Assembly: GCF_019399895.1 (NCBI RefSeq)
Contig: NC_091881.1
Coordinates: forward strand, 2,501-66,500
Source of the DNA: Cardiocondyla obscurior
Taxonomy: Eukaryota; Arthropoda; Insecta; Hymenoptera; Formicidae
Direction: 5' to 3'
DNA: 64,000 bases
Below the pieces are notes generated by a model that was not told where the DNA came from, ran no database searches, and saw only the letters and a program-made list of their open reading frames with translations. Within the stretch, counting starts at the first letter, position 1. Every line of letters starts with the position of its first letter. Positions 46,284 through 57,848 of the stretch are shown in pieces. The position numbers and the translations under genes are program-made.

Positions 46284-46770
46284 TTATGACTATATAAGTC
46301 TGGACTTTTGACTGCTGATAGTGCTGATGGAACTTTTGGCAGTTTTAATTAGAATCCGTTCAAAAGAAAAATAGAAAACTTTAATTATTTAACACTCGGA
46401 AACTGTAAAACGAGATCCGCATAAAGAGAAGAACGGTTTAAACATGGAGTAAAGGAAAGAAGACTCGACTCCATAAACAAAAAGTGACTTACGAAAATGG
46501 CACCAAGTATGGAGGGAACCCGTTGAATAGAATATAGATGGTGCCATTTTCGTAAGTCACTTTTTTGACTCAAGCGCCATTCGGTTGAGTCTCTTTTCTT
46601 TTACTTTGTGCTTGAAACGCACGCAACAAATGAATAAAGTACAGCAATGGTCCTCCATTTTATTCGTCATATTATTCATGTTTATTTTCCCGGTTAGATT
46701 AGGTTAGATAAAATTTCTATGGATCTCTGAAAGCACGATTTTGTAGTTCGTACAATCGCAAGTTGTCGGG
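46284..46770. promoter_or_regulatory. Divergent promoter region of Cks and mRpL11
   Basis: The probable Cks first non-coding exon ends at 46283 (minus strand) and the mRpL11 start codon is at 46771 (plus strand), so under 500 bp separates the two genes. This interval contains a long inverted repeat (46455-46612) and a telobox-like GATTAGGTTAGAT around 46697-46709. No other gene is visible; the ~62 aa ORF on the minus strand is created by the inverted repeat. Confidence 0.55.
46455..46612. repeat. Inverted repeat with 27-bp perfect core arms
   Basis: 46479-46505 and 46539-46565 are perfect reverse complements (core AAAAGTGACTTACGAAAATGG), separated by 33 bp. Outside them the arms continue imperfectly: AAAGAAGACTCGACT on the left against AGTTGAGTCTCTTTTCTTT-like sequence on the right. 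The whole could fold into a long bulged hairpin. It is a candidate for a young MITE, an inverted duplication or a hairpin RNA. Confidence 0.8.
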
Positions 46771-47878
46771 ATGTCGAAAGTAGTAGGAAAAATGAAAATG
46801 GGCAAAAAACTGCTCGAAAAGATCGATCACTCGTCGAAATTACACGTAGATATTCCTGCGGGAATGGCATCGTCGGCACCGCCACTTGGATCCCAACTCG
46901 GACAGGTTAAGATCGCCACCAATATATTACTTGCTTTACATTCACATAAAAACTTGGAAAATGTTCACTTGTAACAACTCTTCATCGTTCTTTAATATTT
47001 ATTAAATAACAAAGACCAAGTGACGTCACAAGTGATATTTATCTGCATTTTAATGTTTATAAAAAGCAGCAGGTATTTTGTAATGCTGCTGAATATTAAT
47101 TAAATTTTAGCACTGTTAATTCGCAATGCAGCTATATATTATTTTTTAAATATTGCTATATGTTTCTTTAAATATCAATTTAAATGGATATTAAAAATCA
47201 CATTCTGATTTTTTTACTTGGCTGATTCAGCAGATTCTATTTTAATCTTCTTTTCATTTATGGTATTGAGCTTACATTTTGCCTTTGGCTCTCCAACATT
47301 TAACTAGAGTAATTTTTCTTGTAGAGAAATATCAACATTGAGAACTTCTGCAAGGATTTTAATAAAAGGACAGCTAACATTAAGGAAGGTATTCCTTTAC
47401 CATGCCGTATAAAAGTAAATTCAGATAGAACATACAACCTAGTGATCCATAAACCACCAACATCATACTATTTAAAACAAGCGGCTGGAATACAAAAAGC
47501 AAGAATTAAAAAGGGTACATATAAAAATTTTTCTTTTTTTTAATCAGATAAATTTTCTTAGACTTTCGTCTGCAGGATATATATTTCATTGTAAACAATG
47601 ATTTTTTTTTTGCAGGTGAAATTGCTGGTAAAATAACGTTAAAACATTTATATGAAATTGCTCAAATCAAGATAGAAGATCCATCCAATGCGTTGTTGAC
47701 GTTACAACAAATGTGTCAAATGATAGCCGGCATGGCTCGCGCATGTGGCATAGAAATTGTACGTGAGATAGATCCAATAGAATATGAACAGTTTCTGAAA
47801 GATAGAGAAGTCACACTTGCAGAATTTCGTGAAGAACTTCGATTAGCTAAAGAAAGCAAAATGCTTAGAACAAATTAA
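46771..47878 (+). CDS. mRpL11: Mitochondrial ribosomal protein L11 (uL11m), 195 aa
   Basis: Three exons: 46771-46905, 47325-47514 and 47616-47878 (135+190+263 nt, 196 codons including TAA); junction phases 0 and 1 match. The protein follows the uL11 family: N-terminal domain with PAGMASSAPPLGSQLGQ, FCKDFNKRT and IKEGIPLPCRIKV, then DRTYNLVIHKPPTSYYLKQA, and the C-terminal rRNA-binding domain LKHLYEIAQIK...MIAGMARACGIEIV. uL11 builds the stalk base and GTPase-associated centre of the large subunit, here of the mitoribosome as judged from its resemblance to animal MRPL11. Length is normal for the family (human 192). A poly(A) signal AATAAA lies at 47930-47935. The start is the first ATG fitting the family N-terminus. 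Confidence 0.95.
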
Positions 47879-47929
47879 TTTACAGGTAAGCTATCTAAAT
47901 TTTTGTCTCTATTGTAATTATTGTACATA

Positions 47930-47935
47930 AATAAA
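47930..47935 (+). terminator. Poly(A) signal of mRpL11
   Basis: AATAAA 52 bases after the stop codon, followed by a GT/T-containing stretch. It is the first consensus hexamer downstream of the gene. Confidence 0.6.
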
Positions 47936-48989
47936 GAGCAGTATATAGCAAAGTACTAACAAAAATATATTTATTTTACAAAAGTAGGCATTTAATGATA
48001 CGAGGCTATCGATAGACATTTCATGTCTACGTGATGTTTCGAATAGAATAATCAATACCTGTCCACAATACCGTTCGATACCGTTTGAGCAACAAGTCGA
48101 GTTGATCTCAACGAAAGAGTTTGATCTTCCAACACGCGCGCTTTTTATAAATTTAATTTGCAGACATATCCATATCTTATTTTTTAAATCCTTTTTTATC
48201 TTTCTTTTTTTTTGTAACGTTTATATCACATTTAAAAATATAATGTCTATATTCAAATGCGGAAAATAAAATTGTTGCAAATTGATTGTGACAAATCAGC
48301 TCTTATAAAAATTTAATTATGTTAAAACAAAAATTCTAGTTTTTATCCGAATTACCTATCATTTTATTGATTCTACAATTGAGATTGTTGCGTGTATGTG
48401 TGTTGCGTGTTACGTTTTATATATAATATGTATATATACTATACAACATACGTTATATATACTATATGAACACACACAGTCAACAAATTGCATATCATAA
48501 ATAAATTATCATATACTGTCATATTGTCCTCGTATGAGGAATTATTTTCTAGTAATTGCAAAAACGTGTCCTCTAAATCTATTAAAAACTTCTCATAAGA
48601 TATCGATAACGTGATATGTATTAAAAGCACTCACGAGTCCGTCGAGGTAGATGTTAGTGATTCGTTCTACATATCGATCGCAATAATAGCGATAATGGTG
48701 AAAGAAATTCCGCGATTTGTACGTCTAAACTCCACTTCCATTGTCGAGTAATTCGTTGAATACTGCCAGTTACTATTTCTCTTAATCGTAATTTACATTA
48801 TATACGTAATATTCGTAATTTCTGCAATTTAAGCAACACTTTGCATACGTATGCGCGCGTTTAAAACCCACCGTTTCATACTTACCTTTGATTGTGATGC
48901 AACTGTCACGGTATTATTAATTTTTTTTTTTTACAAGAAACATTTATCGCAAAGTCTCGATAAGGCACTTTACGAGGCACAGGCAGTCG
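47936..48989. other. Convergent 3' intergenic region
   Basis: About 1 kb between the ends of mRpL11 (plus) and the membrane-protein gene (minus), mostly AT-rich. It probably holds the 3'UTR of the latter. A 63 aa minus-strand ORF at 48630-48439 has a hydrophobic end but no splice context or family resemblance, so I do not call it a gene. Confidence 0.5.
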
Positions 48990-49569
48990 TTACTTCTTCT
49001 TCTTCGGCTCGGCATTTATTTCACTTTTCTCTATCTCCTTCTCGCTGTCACATTTCTCTCTATCGGTGTCGTTGTTGGAGTCCTCTTCTTCTTCCAGGAG
49101 CTTGGCCTCCAGCTCGTGCTTTTTCAGCTCTTCGTCCAGCAAGGCGTCCCAATCGGACATGTCTTTACCCTCGCGAACTCTTTCCAGCTCCCGCTTGAGC
49201 ATGTCGAGGCACTCCCTTCGCTCCTTCCATTTCACCGACATCTCAAGGCTCTTCTTCTCGTCGTCGATCTCATCCAGCATCTCTGCCTTTTCTTTCTCCT
49301 CGCACTCTAGCACATATTTCTCATAACTGTCCACCTAAAGAATCACACGTGTGTAATTTATTGATAATTAACAGTCTAGATAAAAAGACTTATCAAACCT
49401 TTTCTTGCAGCATATTTTGAACGTCGTTCTGCCTTTTCAAATGCTTCGGCAGCCAGAAGCAGGCCTGGAGGAGCCGCAAAAATATCCAGACCGCTCCAGC
49501 GAGTGCCAGATAGGAGCAAGCGGTGAATATCATGTTCGTCATGTCTACGGTTACTTGTTGATGCTTCAT
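48990..49569 (-). CDS. Unrecognised single-pass membrane coiled-coil protein, 171 aa
   Basis: Two exons: 49569-49399 and 49334-48990 (171+345 nt), joined in phase 0 with AAAAG/GTTTGA and TTCTTTAG/GTGGAC. The N-terminal ~10 residues are polar, residues ~12-40 form a hydrophobic segment (SYLALAGAVWIFLRLLQACF), then a basic stretch (PKHLKRQ). The rest is a long highly charged, Glu/Lys-rich probable coiled coil ending PKKKK. The C-terminus fits a KKxx ER-retrieval signal if cytosolic, and the positive-inside rule puts it in the cytosol. I do not recognise the family. A 5'UTR intron is likely: GTTGCAG acceptor near 49600. The second exon alone is open from a GTG that is in fact the splice junction. 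Confidence 0.8.
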
Positions 49570-49599
49570 TATGATAATTAATTCAATTTAAATTATCCC

Positions 49600-52250
49600 T
49601 GCAACGAAAACAAATGTGAGAAACAGCTCGTAGAGCGATTCTTAATCGAGAGATACCGTTAAGAATATAGACAAAGACTTAAATATTTTAAATAAAGGAA
49701 AAAAAAAAAAATAAAATAAAGAGAAAAACGTGCTTTCGATCCTTATATTTGACTCGTTAATCCGATGATTCTTCCGCAAAACACGGCATCGATTTTACAG
49801 TTAAATAACGCGTGCGGTATTTCTTTTTCCCCTATCGTTCACCTTAGTATTGCATAAGTATACCGTACACGAGACAACGTGCATTGCGTTGCTCGGAGGT
49901 GATTACACGCGGTGATAAGTGACCTACTGCGAACATCGCTGCGCGCTTCAAACGCGCCGCGCGGCGTGGACGTTGATATTCCGGAACGTATTTGGGTCAA
50001 TTCGTTCACGATAATGATTCCTCGAAGACTCGACGATGCTTCGTGATGCCGCATTTTTGTCAACGACCAAAATATGCATCCACGGTGTGCACAGTTTGCC
50101 CGCGCGGCTATCAAGATATCGATTTCAGCGAGACGGATTACGCGAGAACGAATAATATGCGACGCGCGGCGTGAAAAAAATTTGAAATCTTGATTAAAGT
50201 TCTTATCGTTCAATAGTGTTAACGTCGAGAGAAAAATAGCTGAACTGAGGAAAAAAAAAAAAAATGATTGACATCGTATTCGGTGTCTTTGCTACTTTTG
50301 TGGCAGGAAACGCCGCTTGCAGAATTTAAATGACTTTCGATTGTAAAAGGAAGTGATATAAGTATTACATTAATATGCAAGTTATTCCCTTCGATTTTAT
50401 TTTACTTACCAGAATAATAACGAATCCAGTGTTTATTAATTACGGAAGAATGCGTCGTGGAATCAGAAAATGCATATAAAAAAAGAAAATTTGTTAAGAA
50501 ATTCTAAATAAAAATTTTCTAAATGTTTGGGACGTGAAGTATCATAGTGTTAAGTTATAACAATGCTACATAAAACTCTCTGTAGTAAAATGTATTAAAT
50601 AATATTAATAAAAATATGAAATACAAAAAGAAAAAAAAATAGAAATAAATTATGAACATAATTTCAATTCAAGTAACATTCAAGCAAAAACGAGGAAAGG
50701 AAAAATTTATCGAGAAAAAAAATTGCCTATAACGTACAATGAATTGCAAATTAATTGGTAACGCTGGATTAGCAATTCCAATCGTAGATTAGCTTCTCAT
50801 TCATTATACACTTTGCTAATTAAATATCTTCAACGCTTAACCACCGCTTGAGATTTAATTATTTCATCCACTTACCTTTTTCCTTTATACGAAGAGTGTC
50901 AACGAGAACATAACCGTCTAAGAACGTGTTCCACCTACGAGATACGAAGTACTGAATGTATCACGTTTCGAAGTAGTGGAAACTACTATGTATCAGACTG
51001 ACAGGTGGAACGCCGCTCTACTACTGACCTCCTATGAAAATGATCGATATATGGATGTAGCCACGTATGATTGAACTGACGCTATACAAATATTTCAACA
51101 TGTATACACGCAACATTCCGAGCGGTCGTATGCGCATATTCGGCAGGAGCAGAGCTGCGTCGGATCTGTCCCAGGCTTGAGACCCTCTCCAAGAAGTCTC
51201 TTCACGGTGGCGAAAAGTTTCCCCGACATCGATCGCCTCTTTTATCGCAAACTATGACAATTTAAAATAGATTAAATGCTAAGCGAGCTTCCCTTATTTT
51301 AATAGCTGATAGCTAGACATCGAATTGTACCGCTTTCCTAACGTGTGATCGATTAATATTAAAAGCTTGCGGGGCATGACGGACTCTTGTAAATAAGCGA
51401 CGTTCTAAAATATTCAAGCTACGTCGCCAATGACGTCCATCAGTATACTATAAAGTCACGAAGACTTCCTGGGGATCGGGTCAGGTGCCTCCATCTCGCG
51501 ATAAGACGCAAAGCACACGTTGCTGATAAGACCTGTGTCAAGAATACATAATTTTTTTTTTTTATTATTTTACAGATAACTTAATAGTAAAATGTTCCAC
51601 GACCTAACTAAGGCTAAACGTCTACGCGCGGAATCACGATGCTCGCTATCGTTACATCGAGCTTAACGACATTTCGTTACATGTACAGAAACAAACTCGA
51701 CGTACGTACAACTGCGAGAACGCTGAGAATCTAATACAGAGAGAGAGAGAGAGAGAGAGAGATAAACGGGCAAGATGAATACGTCTGGGAAAAATAATAT
51801 TCCGTTTGAAAGTATTAATCATATAAACGAGCATTGAAAGACATACTTTTATCATAATTACAGTAATTATCTCATTTGTTAATATATTCAGAAGATAACT
51901 AATTAATTTTTATTACTTTAAATAAAATTCAACATATCTTTCTTGTCCGTCCATCCGTCCTCAACATGATTTGCGGTAGACACTTTATTTTCTACGAAAA
52001 TAATACACGCTCGCGTCTCTAAAGCCGATACGATACGTATACAGGTAGAAGAACTCGGGTGATCTGGAATGTGCGATACATCACAGCACGATTGTTGGGA
52101 AATATAGAGGAAGAGAAAGAGAGAAAAAGGAAGAGGGTAACGTGGGAAAAGGCCCGTTTTTTGTCATGTGTGCTCGCTGTTGCCTCGCTTGGGATTCCAA
52201 AAAGAGACATTTTGATATTAAACCTCTGACGCGATAAAACGAGAAACAAC
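49600..52250. other. Intergenic region and Usp1 3'UTR
   Basis: About 2.6 kb with no convincing gene. It should contain the first non-coding exon and promoter of the membrane-protein gene (left) and the Usp1 3'UTR (right). A 124 aa minus-strand ORF (50213-49839) is arginine-rich, matches nothing known to me and has no splice or family support. Simple repeats: an A-run at about 50250 and a (GA)n tract at 51738-51762. Confidence 0.5.
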
Positions 52251-53990
52251 TTACGTCGTTGATCTTACATAGAATAAGAGATAGGGGGTGGCGGAGTTCC
52301 GCGCGTTGGGCGCCAATTTGTCTTCGAGTTCCCGTAGCGGGATCACATGTACTGCTTCGTCATCGCATTCTAGCCAAGTGACGCCCTGCTTATTTCGCCA
52401 GATACCGCAACAGTCCATGCTACGACAACCAACCCTATTCACCACTTGTTCCTTATTCTCGCTCGCGCTGGGCTTACTCCTGAAAAGCTTGCTCCTGATG
52501 TAGAGTATACTCGATGTTTTGTCAGAGGAAGAGGAGGAAGACGACGACGACGAACTTGTGCTCACAGTGCTCGCCTGACTCGAATTCTGCCGCTTATTGT
52601 CGCGATCGCATTGGGAATACTCCGCATACGCAGGTTCATCGGGTAAACGTGTGTAAGCGACGTAATGCCCGGCGGTCATCGTAGCACCTTGGTGCATTAT
52701 GACCGAATATAATTTGTACACATGTCGCGCCTCGGTACTACCACCAGCTGCCGTTCCGTGGGTCTCGTCGTTACTGCATTCCTCGCAAAAGCATTGCAAA
52801 GTAAGCGGTGTTGGCATATGATTATTGATTTTTTCCATCGAACTAAAAACATAAATTTACTTACATAATTGTAATATTGTAATTGATAAATCAATTAAAT
52901 GCTTAAACCCTTAAAAGAATTAATAAACTGGTAAAATATTGAAACTATAATACAATTATATCTTATTTTTTATAAATGTATTATAAATTTAAAAAAATTT
53001 ACTAATATATCAATAATATAATTTCTTTTATTTTTAATCATACTGAAAAATTGCACGAAACTTACCCAGCGGCAGTAGAAAATCTTTTCAACTGCAAGAT
53101 AAGGAGTCTAGGTAATGAGGGAAAACATACGGCTCTGCGAGCCTCATTATACCGTAGGCACCGTGCACACCAGTATTTATCCCTACCCCAAAGCAGTTCA
53201 CTAGTTACTACAGCGCGTTTGTATACCTCACTGCTATCTACTAATTCACCATCATCATCTGTAATGAAAAGCCATATTACTATGAATCGAAATAAACTAA
53301 AGCACTTAACTTATTAATTTTATACATATTTTAAAAAATGTATGACCAATAAAAAATATGATAACCCTATTTCATCTCGCAAAAACAATTAAATGTATAC
53401 CTTTCTCATTCGAACGATCAATGTCAATAGGTACACATATATCGCAAAATGTCTCCTTCCGTTCTGTTACGTGTTCGCATTCAAGACACGTTGTGCGCAA
53501 TAGGCTGACACCCTCGAAATCCTCAGAAATAAAACACTTTTTGCTCTCTGGTTTACGCATCCCTATCTCGCCATTACTCTCAGCAAACTCTGCATGACCG
53601 TTCTCATACAATCTTGCAGATCCTACGGTGCCATTTGTATTTGGCTGTGCAAGAGAGGCTGAACTCCCTCTGCCTGTATTTTTCTTATTTTTTTTGCTGG
53701 ACTTATGATTGTTCCTTTTTCCAGAACCACTGCTCTCCGACTGTGTTTGCGTAGTAGAATGGTTAGTGGCAAATTCGGAAAAACCGCCATTACTTTGACC
53801 GAATTGACTTTCTCTGTGTCTAACAAGCAATTGAAAAGTTTCTCTAATGTTGTCTAGCAAGCAGACCAGAAGCTCATGCGCGTCCTGTTGCTGATTTCCT
53901 TCAAATATCGGATTTACTTCTCTATAATTAATATAACAAATTCAGAATAAAAATAATATGTATAAAAACTACTTTTACATTTCAATAAAG

Positions 53991-54054
<64 letters not shown>

Positions 54055-54871
54055 AAGAGCTTGTAAAAAAGCATCAGGTTGGTAAGGTTCACTGTTTTCT
54101 TTCACTTCTGATGCTCGCAATGCCATAAAGAGCTCATGTAACTTTTCAGTAGCTATTTGAATACGTGGCTTACTAGCCTCTGTTGTTGACCCAGCTAATG
54201 TCAAATCTTTACTACTCCAGCTACGACTACTGCTTGACGTTAACGATACCCCAGTTCTACCTAATGACGAAGATTTGGCCTATAAAAAGATATTGACAAT
54301 TTAAAATTAAAATATACTATATAAAATTCTTAACAAATTGATCTAAATATCAAATTTTTACCTTTGCCTGAAGTTGCTTCTCATTTAGATTAGACAAATC
54401 AGTAGCAAGATGATGTAAATTGTGCAGAAAGGAAGGCGCAAATCTTAAGGTATATAATACACTATTGAGGAAGCAGGTGTTTCCTAGATTGCATAAAGTA
54501 GCTATCTTTAATCCTTCCCCATTAGTACCAGATACATCATAATTTCCATCCTGGTGGTTGCTCAGCTGATTTCGATAGCCATTCAACATTTTGTTTGTAC
54601 CTACACGAAATCATTGTAAAATCAATGTTGTTAAAACTTTACAGCAGCTGTATAATGCAATATGACAGGGTATCCTTACAAATAAATGATCAGCATACAT
54701 ACTAAATGGAAAATCCGTTCTATCCAGAAGGCCCCCTCGTGTAGATGTAGGAGGGGGCTGTGGGACGACGATGGAGATTGCACGTCCACGACCCGACAGG
54801 GACAGGCAGAACTTTTTCCTTGGAGGAACCGAGCGTTTATCTGCGTCTTCCTCCGTCTCTAGTACTGTCAT
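52251..54871 (-). CDS. Usp1: Ubiquitin carboxyl-terminal hydrolase 1 (USP1 family), 646 aa
   Basis: Six exons: 54871-54703, 54600-54362, 54279-54053, 53921-53401, 53258-53066 and 52842-52251; total 1,941 nt, all phases consistent. An in-frame TAA lies two codons before the ATG. Cys box LCNLGNTCFLNSVLY (catalytic Cys ~99), then QQQDAHELLVCLLDNIRETF, a zinc-binding CLEC/CARC pair, and the His box MHQGATMTAGHYVAY (catalytic His ~509). The protein ends WLECDDEAVHVI...TPYLLFYV, as USP1 does. USP1, with UAF1, removes monoubiquitin from PCNA and FANCD2 in DNA-damage tolerance and Fanconi repair. Two disordered inserts (Ser/Lys/Asn-rich in exon 4, a poly-Ser run in exon 6) split the catalytic domain, as usual in this family. 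Human USP1 (785 aa) is longer. Divergent from rasputin. Confidence 0.95.
53996..54051. repeat. (AT)n microsatellite in Usp1 intron 3
   Basis: About 28 AT dinucleotides. The tract begins at the 5' splice site itself: on the gene strand the exon end CTTAG is followed by GTATATAT..., so the donor is formed by the first unit of the repeat. Confidence 0.95.
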
Positions 54872-57230
54872 CTTCTGTTAACCTAGAACCACGTTACCAT
54901 GTCCTACGTGCCGCACCGTCGAGCAGACGGACGAGGAACACGGGGCGTTTCACGGGCAACGAGCTCTCTCGCCCGTCCAAACCTCGAGGATCCGCGGCGC
55001 CAGGTCGGTTTCGCGACGACACGGTCGGCCGCGCGAAACGTAAGTCGCGTTGCCTGGAGACCGAGAGTGCCTTTTACTCACGTGTGATCGAGTGGGGAAG
55101 TCATGGAATGTAAGCGGGCCAGTTTGTCGCGACTTTGCTGGCGCCGAGCCGGTTCGTTGCCCGAAGAGAGAGCCGCGGCGATCTGTCCTGCGCCTCGTCG
55201 CAAGCTACATGTTCGCAGAAGATGTCTGTCCTCTTTCCGCGTCGGCGATCTCCCTTGAACTCTTCGCCGACTTGATTGGACCGCGAAGAATCTCCGGGAC
55301 AGCTTCACGACGTTTATACAACCGTACACGACGCAAGACGCGACAAAACGCAAAGAGAATCCCGCGACGACTGGCGACCAGTGGTCGCAGATTTTAGACG
55401 GGCAACATACGCACCCTAGGCACAATGCCGTGTCCGCGTGTGCCCGTAGCGCCTGCTAATGCCTCGGACGCAGAGAGCCCAACTCGGAATCGCGGCTTCC
55501 ACGCGACAGATACAGAGGCTCGTCCGTGTGAAGCCAGCGTTTCGGCTGCCGTCGGATAGAAGAACAGGCCAGACCTATACACTGTCTGTCCTGTTCTTTC
55601 GTGGCGTCGCCGACCACTGCTGGCGACGACAGAACTTTAGGAGGTGAGGGTGGGAAGAGGAAAGGTGACTCTCGCCATAGATGTAATTCTGACGAACTTC
55701 GCTACGAGCCTCTACAGTAGAGGCTCTACTGTCGCCAGGGTCGCCATGAGCGAATCGAGCTGGAAGACGAGTCAATCGGTGCCAAGTTAGACGGTTTGTC
55801 TTTCAGTAGTATAACGTAAGGTTTAATTAGTTTTCTTCAGTTTGTTGGACGTTTGTTTTTCTTCTTCTTTGATTTTGCCGAAATAATCGCGTGAAGAAAG
55901 GCGTGTTTCTATCGACGATCCGCGATGCTGGCCGTTTCCGCTGTCGGCGCTCGCGTTTTTCCGGTTTCGTGGTACCGACGCGCCCCCCCGTCTGTGTCCG
56001 AGCGACGCCTCCGCGACATCGCCAGTTCCTCTGGCGCTGCTCTGCGCGCATTTGCTGACACAGTGCTGCTGATCCGCTACACACACGTATACACACAGAC
56101 ACAGAGAGACAGTGCAAGTAAGCCCGAGCTGATACGCACCGAGAGTCACGCGAACGTGTTTTTATAATTGGATACCACGTACTGCGGGCTCTGTGTCCAC
56201 GGCGTTCGTCCGATCGCTCGGGACTCTACCGTCAAGTACTCCGTGAAAATCCGAGACGTCTCGTCGACTTCCCGCGCGATAAGCAGCCGCCGCCGCCGCC
56301 GCCGCCGGTCGTGCCGAAGTGCCCTCCCTCTTCCTCCCCTTTCGAGAGCTGCGTCCCCGTGCCGTACGCGAGAGCACCTGAATCAGGTAAGGCAGCCCCC
56401 GCGTTCTATTGCCGCTTTGCCTCTTGCGACGGATTTTCGATCCCGAGGTGGTCGGAACGATGCGCCCGCTCGCGCCCCAGAGAAGCACGCTAGGCTTACA
56501 CGGGGATCGGATCGAGAACCCCGGCCACGCCACCCGCGGGATCTTCCTCCGTTCGACGGCGTCTCGTTCGCGTTGGCGTATCCCCGTGCGGAGCATCGAG
56601 AAACATCGCCATGCTTGCGCGAGCGACCGGGCGCGACCGCGCGCTCTCTCTCTCTCTCTTTCTCTTTTTCTCTCCCGCGCGTTCTCTCCTTCTTCCTCTT
56701 CTGTGGCATCCGTACTCCCGTCGGCGTGCTCGCCCTCGCGCCTCGCCGATCCTCTCCCCGTCTCTTTTTTGTCCCGGCCTAACCCGCGGGAAACTGGATC
56801 GCGCCCGGGAAAATGGATCCTCCGCTTTGCGAGCTCCGGGAAACACGTGCTTCGCGAGATACGACCGTAATCCAGCGCGCCTCGGGATCGCGGAGGAAGA
56901 GAGAGACAAAGGAGAGCCCCCGGGGGTGGGGTGAAGGGAAAGAGGAGCAAGAGACACGAGAGGACGAACGGTGGTGGCATGCGAAAATTTTGCCATGCGC
57001 TCCGCTGTTGGTACGCGCGTCGCCTGTCCCTTTGTGTTGCTCGCCACATGCTCGCGTTGCACCGATTATTTATTGCGCCGCGTGGCGATTCCAGGGGCTC
57101 AAGATTTTGGGAATTAGCACATCTCTCTCCCCCGCCCCCTTTCGCTTTTTTTTCTCTTTTCGTCTTTCCCCTTTCACCTCCCCTCTCTCTCTCTGGCTCT
57201 CTCTTTCTCTCTCTCGTGCCAGACGATGAT
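54872..57230. promoter_or_regulatory. GC-rich, CpG-rich divergent promoter region of Usp1 and rasputin
   Basis: About 2.4 kb of GC-rich, CpG-dense DNA, sharply different from the AT-rich flanks. Six-frame translation gives many overlapping long ORFs on both strands (up to 361 aa, Arg/Ser-rich), which is what GC-rich non-coding DNA produces; none has domain content. Landmarks: overlapping palindromes at 55706-55730, (CCG)n at about 56286-56308, CT-rich GAGA-type tracts at 56643-56690 and 57120-57220, and a good donor at 56386/56387 that probably ends a rasputin 5'UTR exon. Confidence 0.65.
56300..56386 (+). other. rin: Probable 3' part of a rasputin non-coding first exon
   Basis: The sequence CTGAATCAG/GTAAGGC gives a consensus donor after 56386. 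The matching acceptor is CTGTTTCCAG before 57818, 31 bases upstream of the rasputin start codon, implying a 5'UTR intron of about 1.43 kb. The 5' end of the exon is unknown; the start given here is nominal. Confidence 0.45.
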
Positions 57231-57848
57231 GTAGTTGTAGACCCCAAAGGGCATATTTCCTATCGATGGACTTTTAAGGGAAAAACTGTCGCGTATATCT
57301 GAGATTATCTCCGCGTAGGACGCGCTGTAATTTTTACACAGATACGTAATTCATGGCGCAGTAGTAGAAACGTGGAATAAATTTATCAAAAATTTGCAAT
57401 TTGATTAAAAATGTTGTGTTATAAAGTATCGATAATTTCTCTGATATTTATGCACGTCAAAAACATTCGTAGAAATATATCGCGCGGCGCGTGCACGTGT
57501 TTATTATATTCACAAAATGTCTGCCAAAATGCTTCAATACGATAAGATCTACTATTTGAATTTTTTTTTCTGTATTAATATTCATTTTTATGTTGCAAAA
57601 TTACACACGCAATTGATAACGTTATTGAAGAATATTTATGAATTTTTTATATATGTTCTTTTGATATGCATGTATTCCATTAAGAATATTTTTCATAAGA
57701 ACATTGTGTTTTGTACGATATGCGTTTTTAAACAAATGTGTGAATTTTTTTTGTTCCAGATATCTGCCTTAATAATTTTAAGATTTTACATTGGAGCATT
57801 TAGTTTGCTGTTTCCAGCGAAAAAATATTCTTCAAGTCACAAAATAAA

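Noticed and set aside
49839..50213. 124 aa minus-strand ORF
   Set aside because: No domain, no splice context, Arg/Ile-rich composition, and it lies where the upstream gene's non-coding exon or promoter is expected.
56162..57247. 361 aa minus-strand ORF and other long ORFs on both strands in 54.9-57.3 kb
   Set aside because: GC-rich, CpG-rich DNA with few stops; the translations are Arg/Ser/Glu low-complexity, overlap in several frames, and lie in the Usp1/rasputin promoter region.
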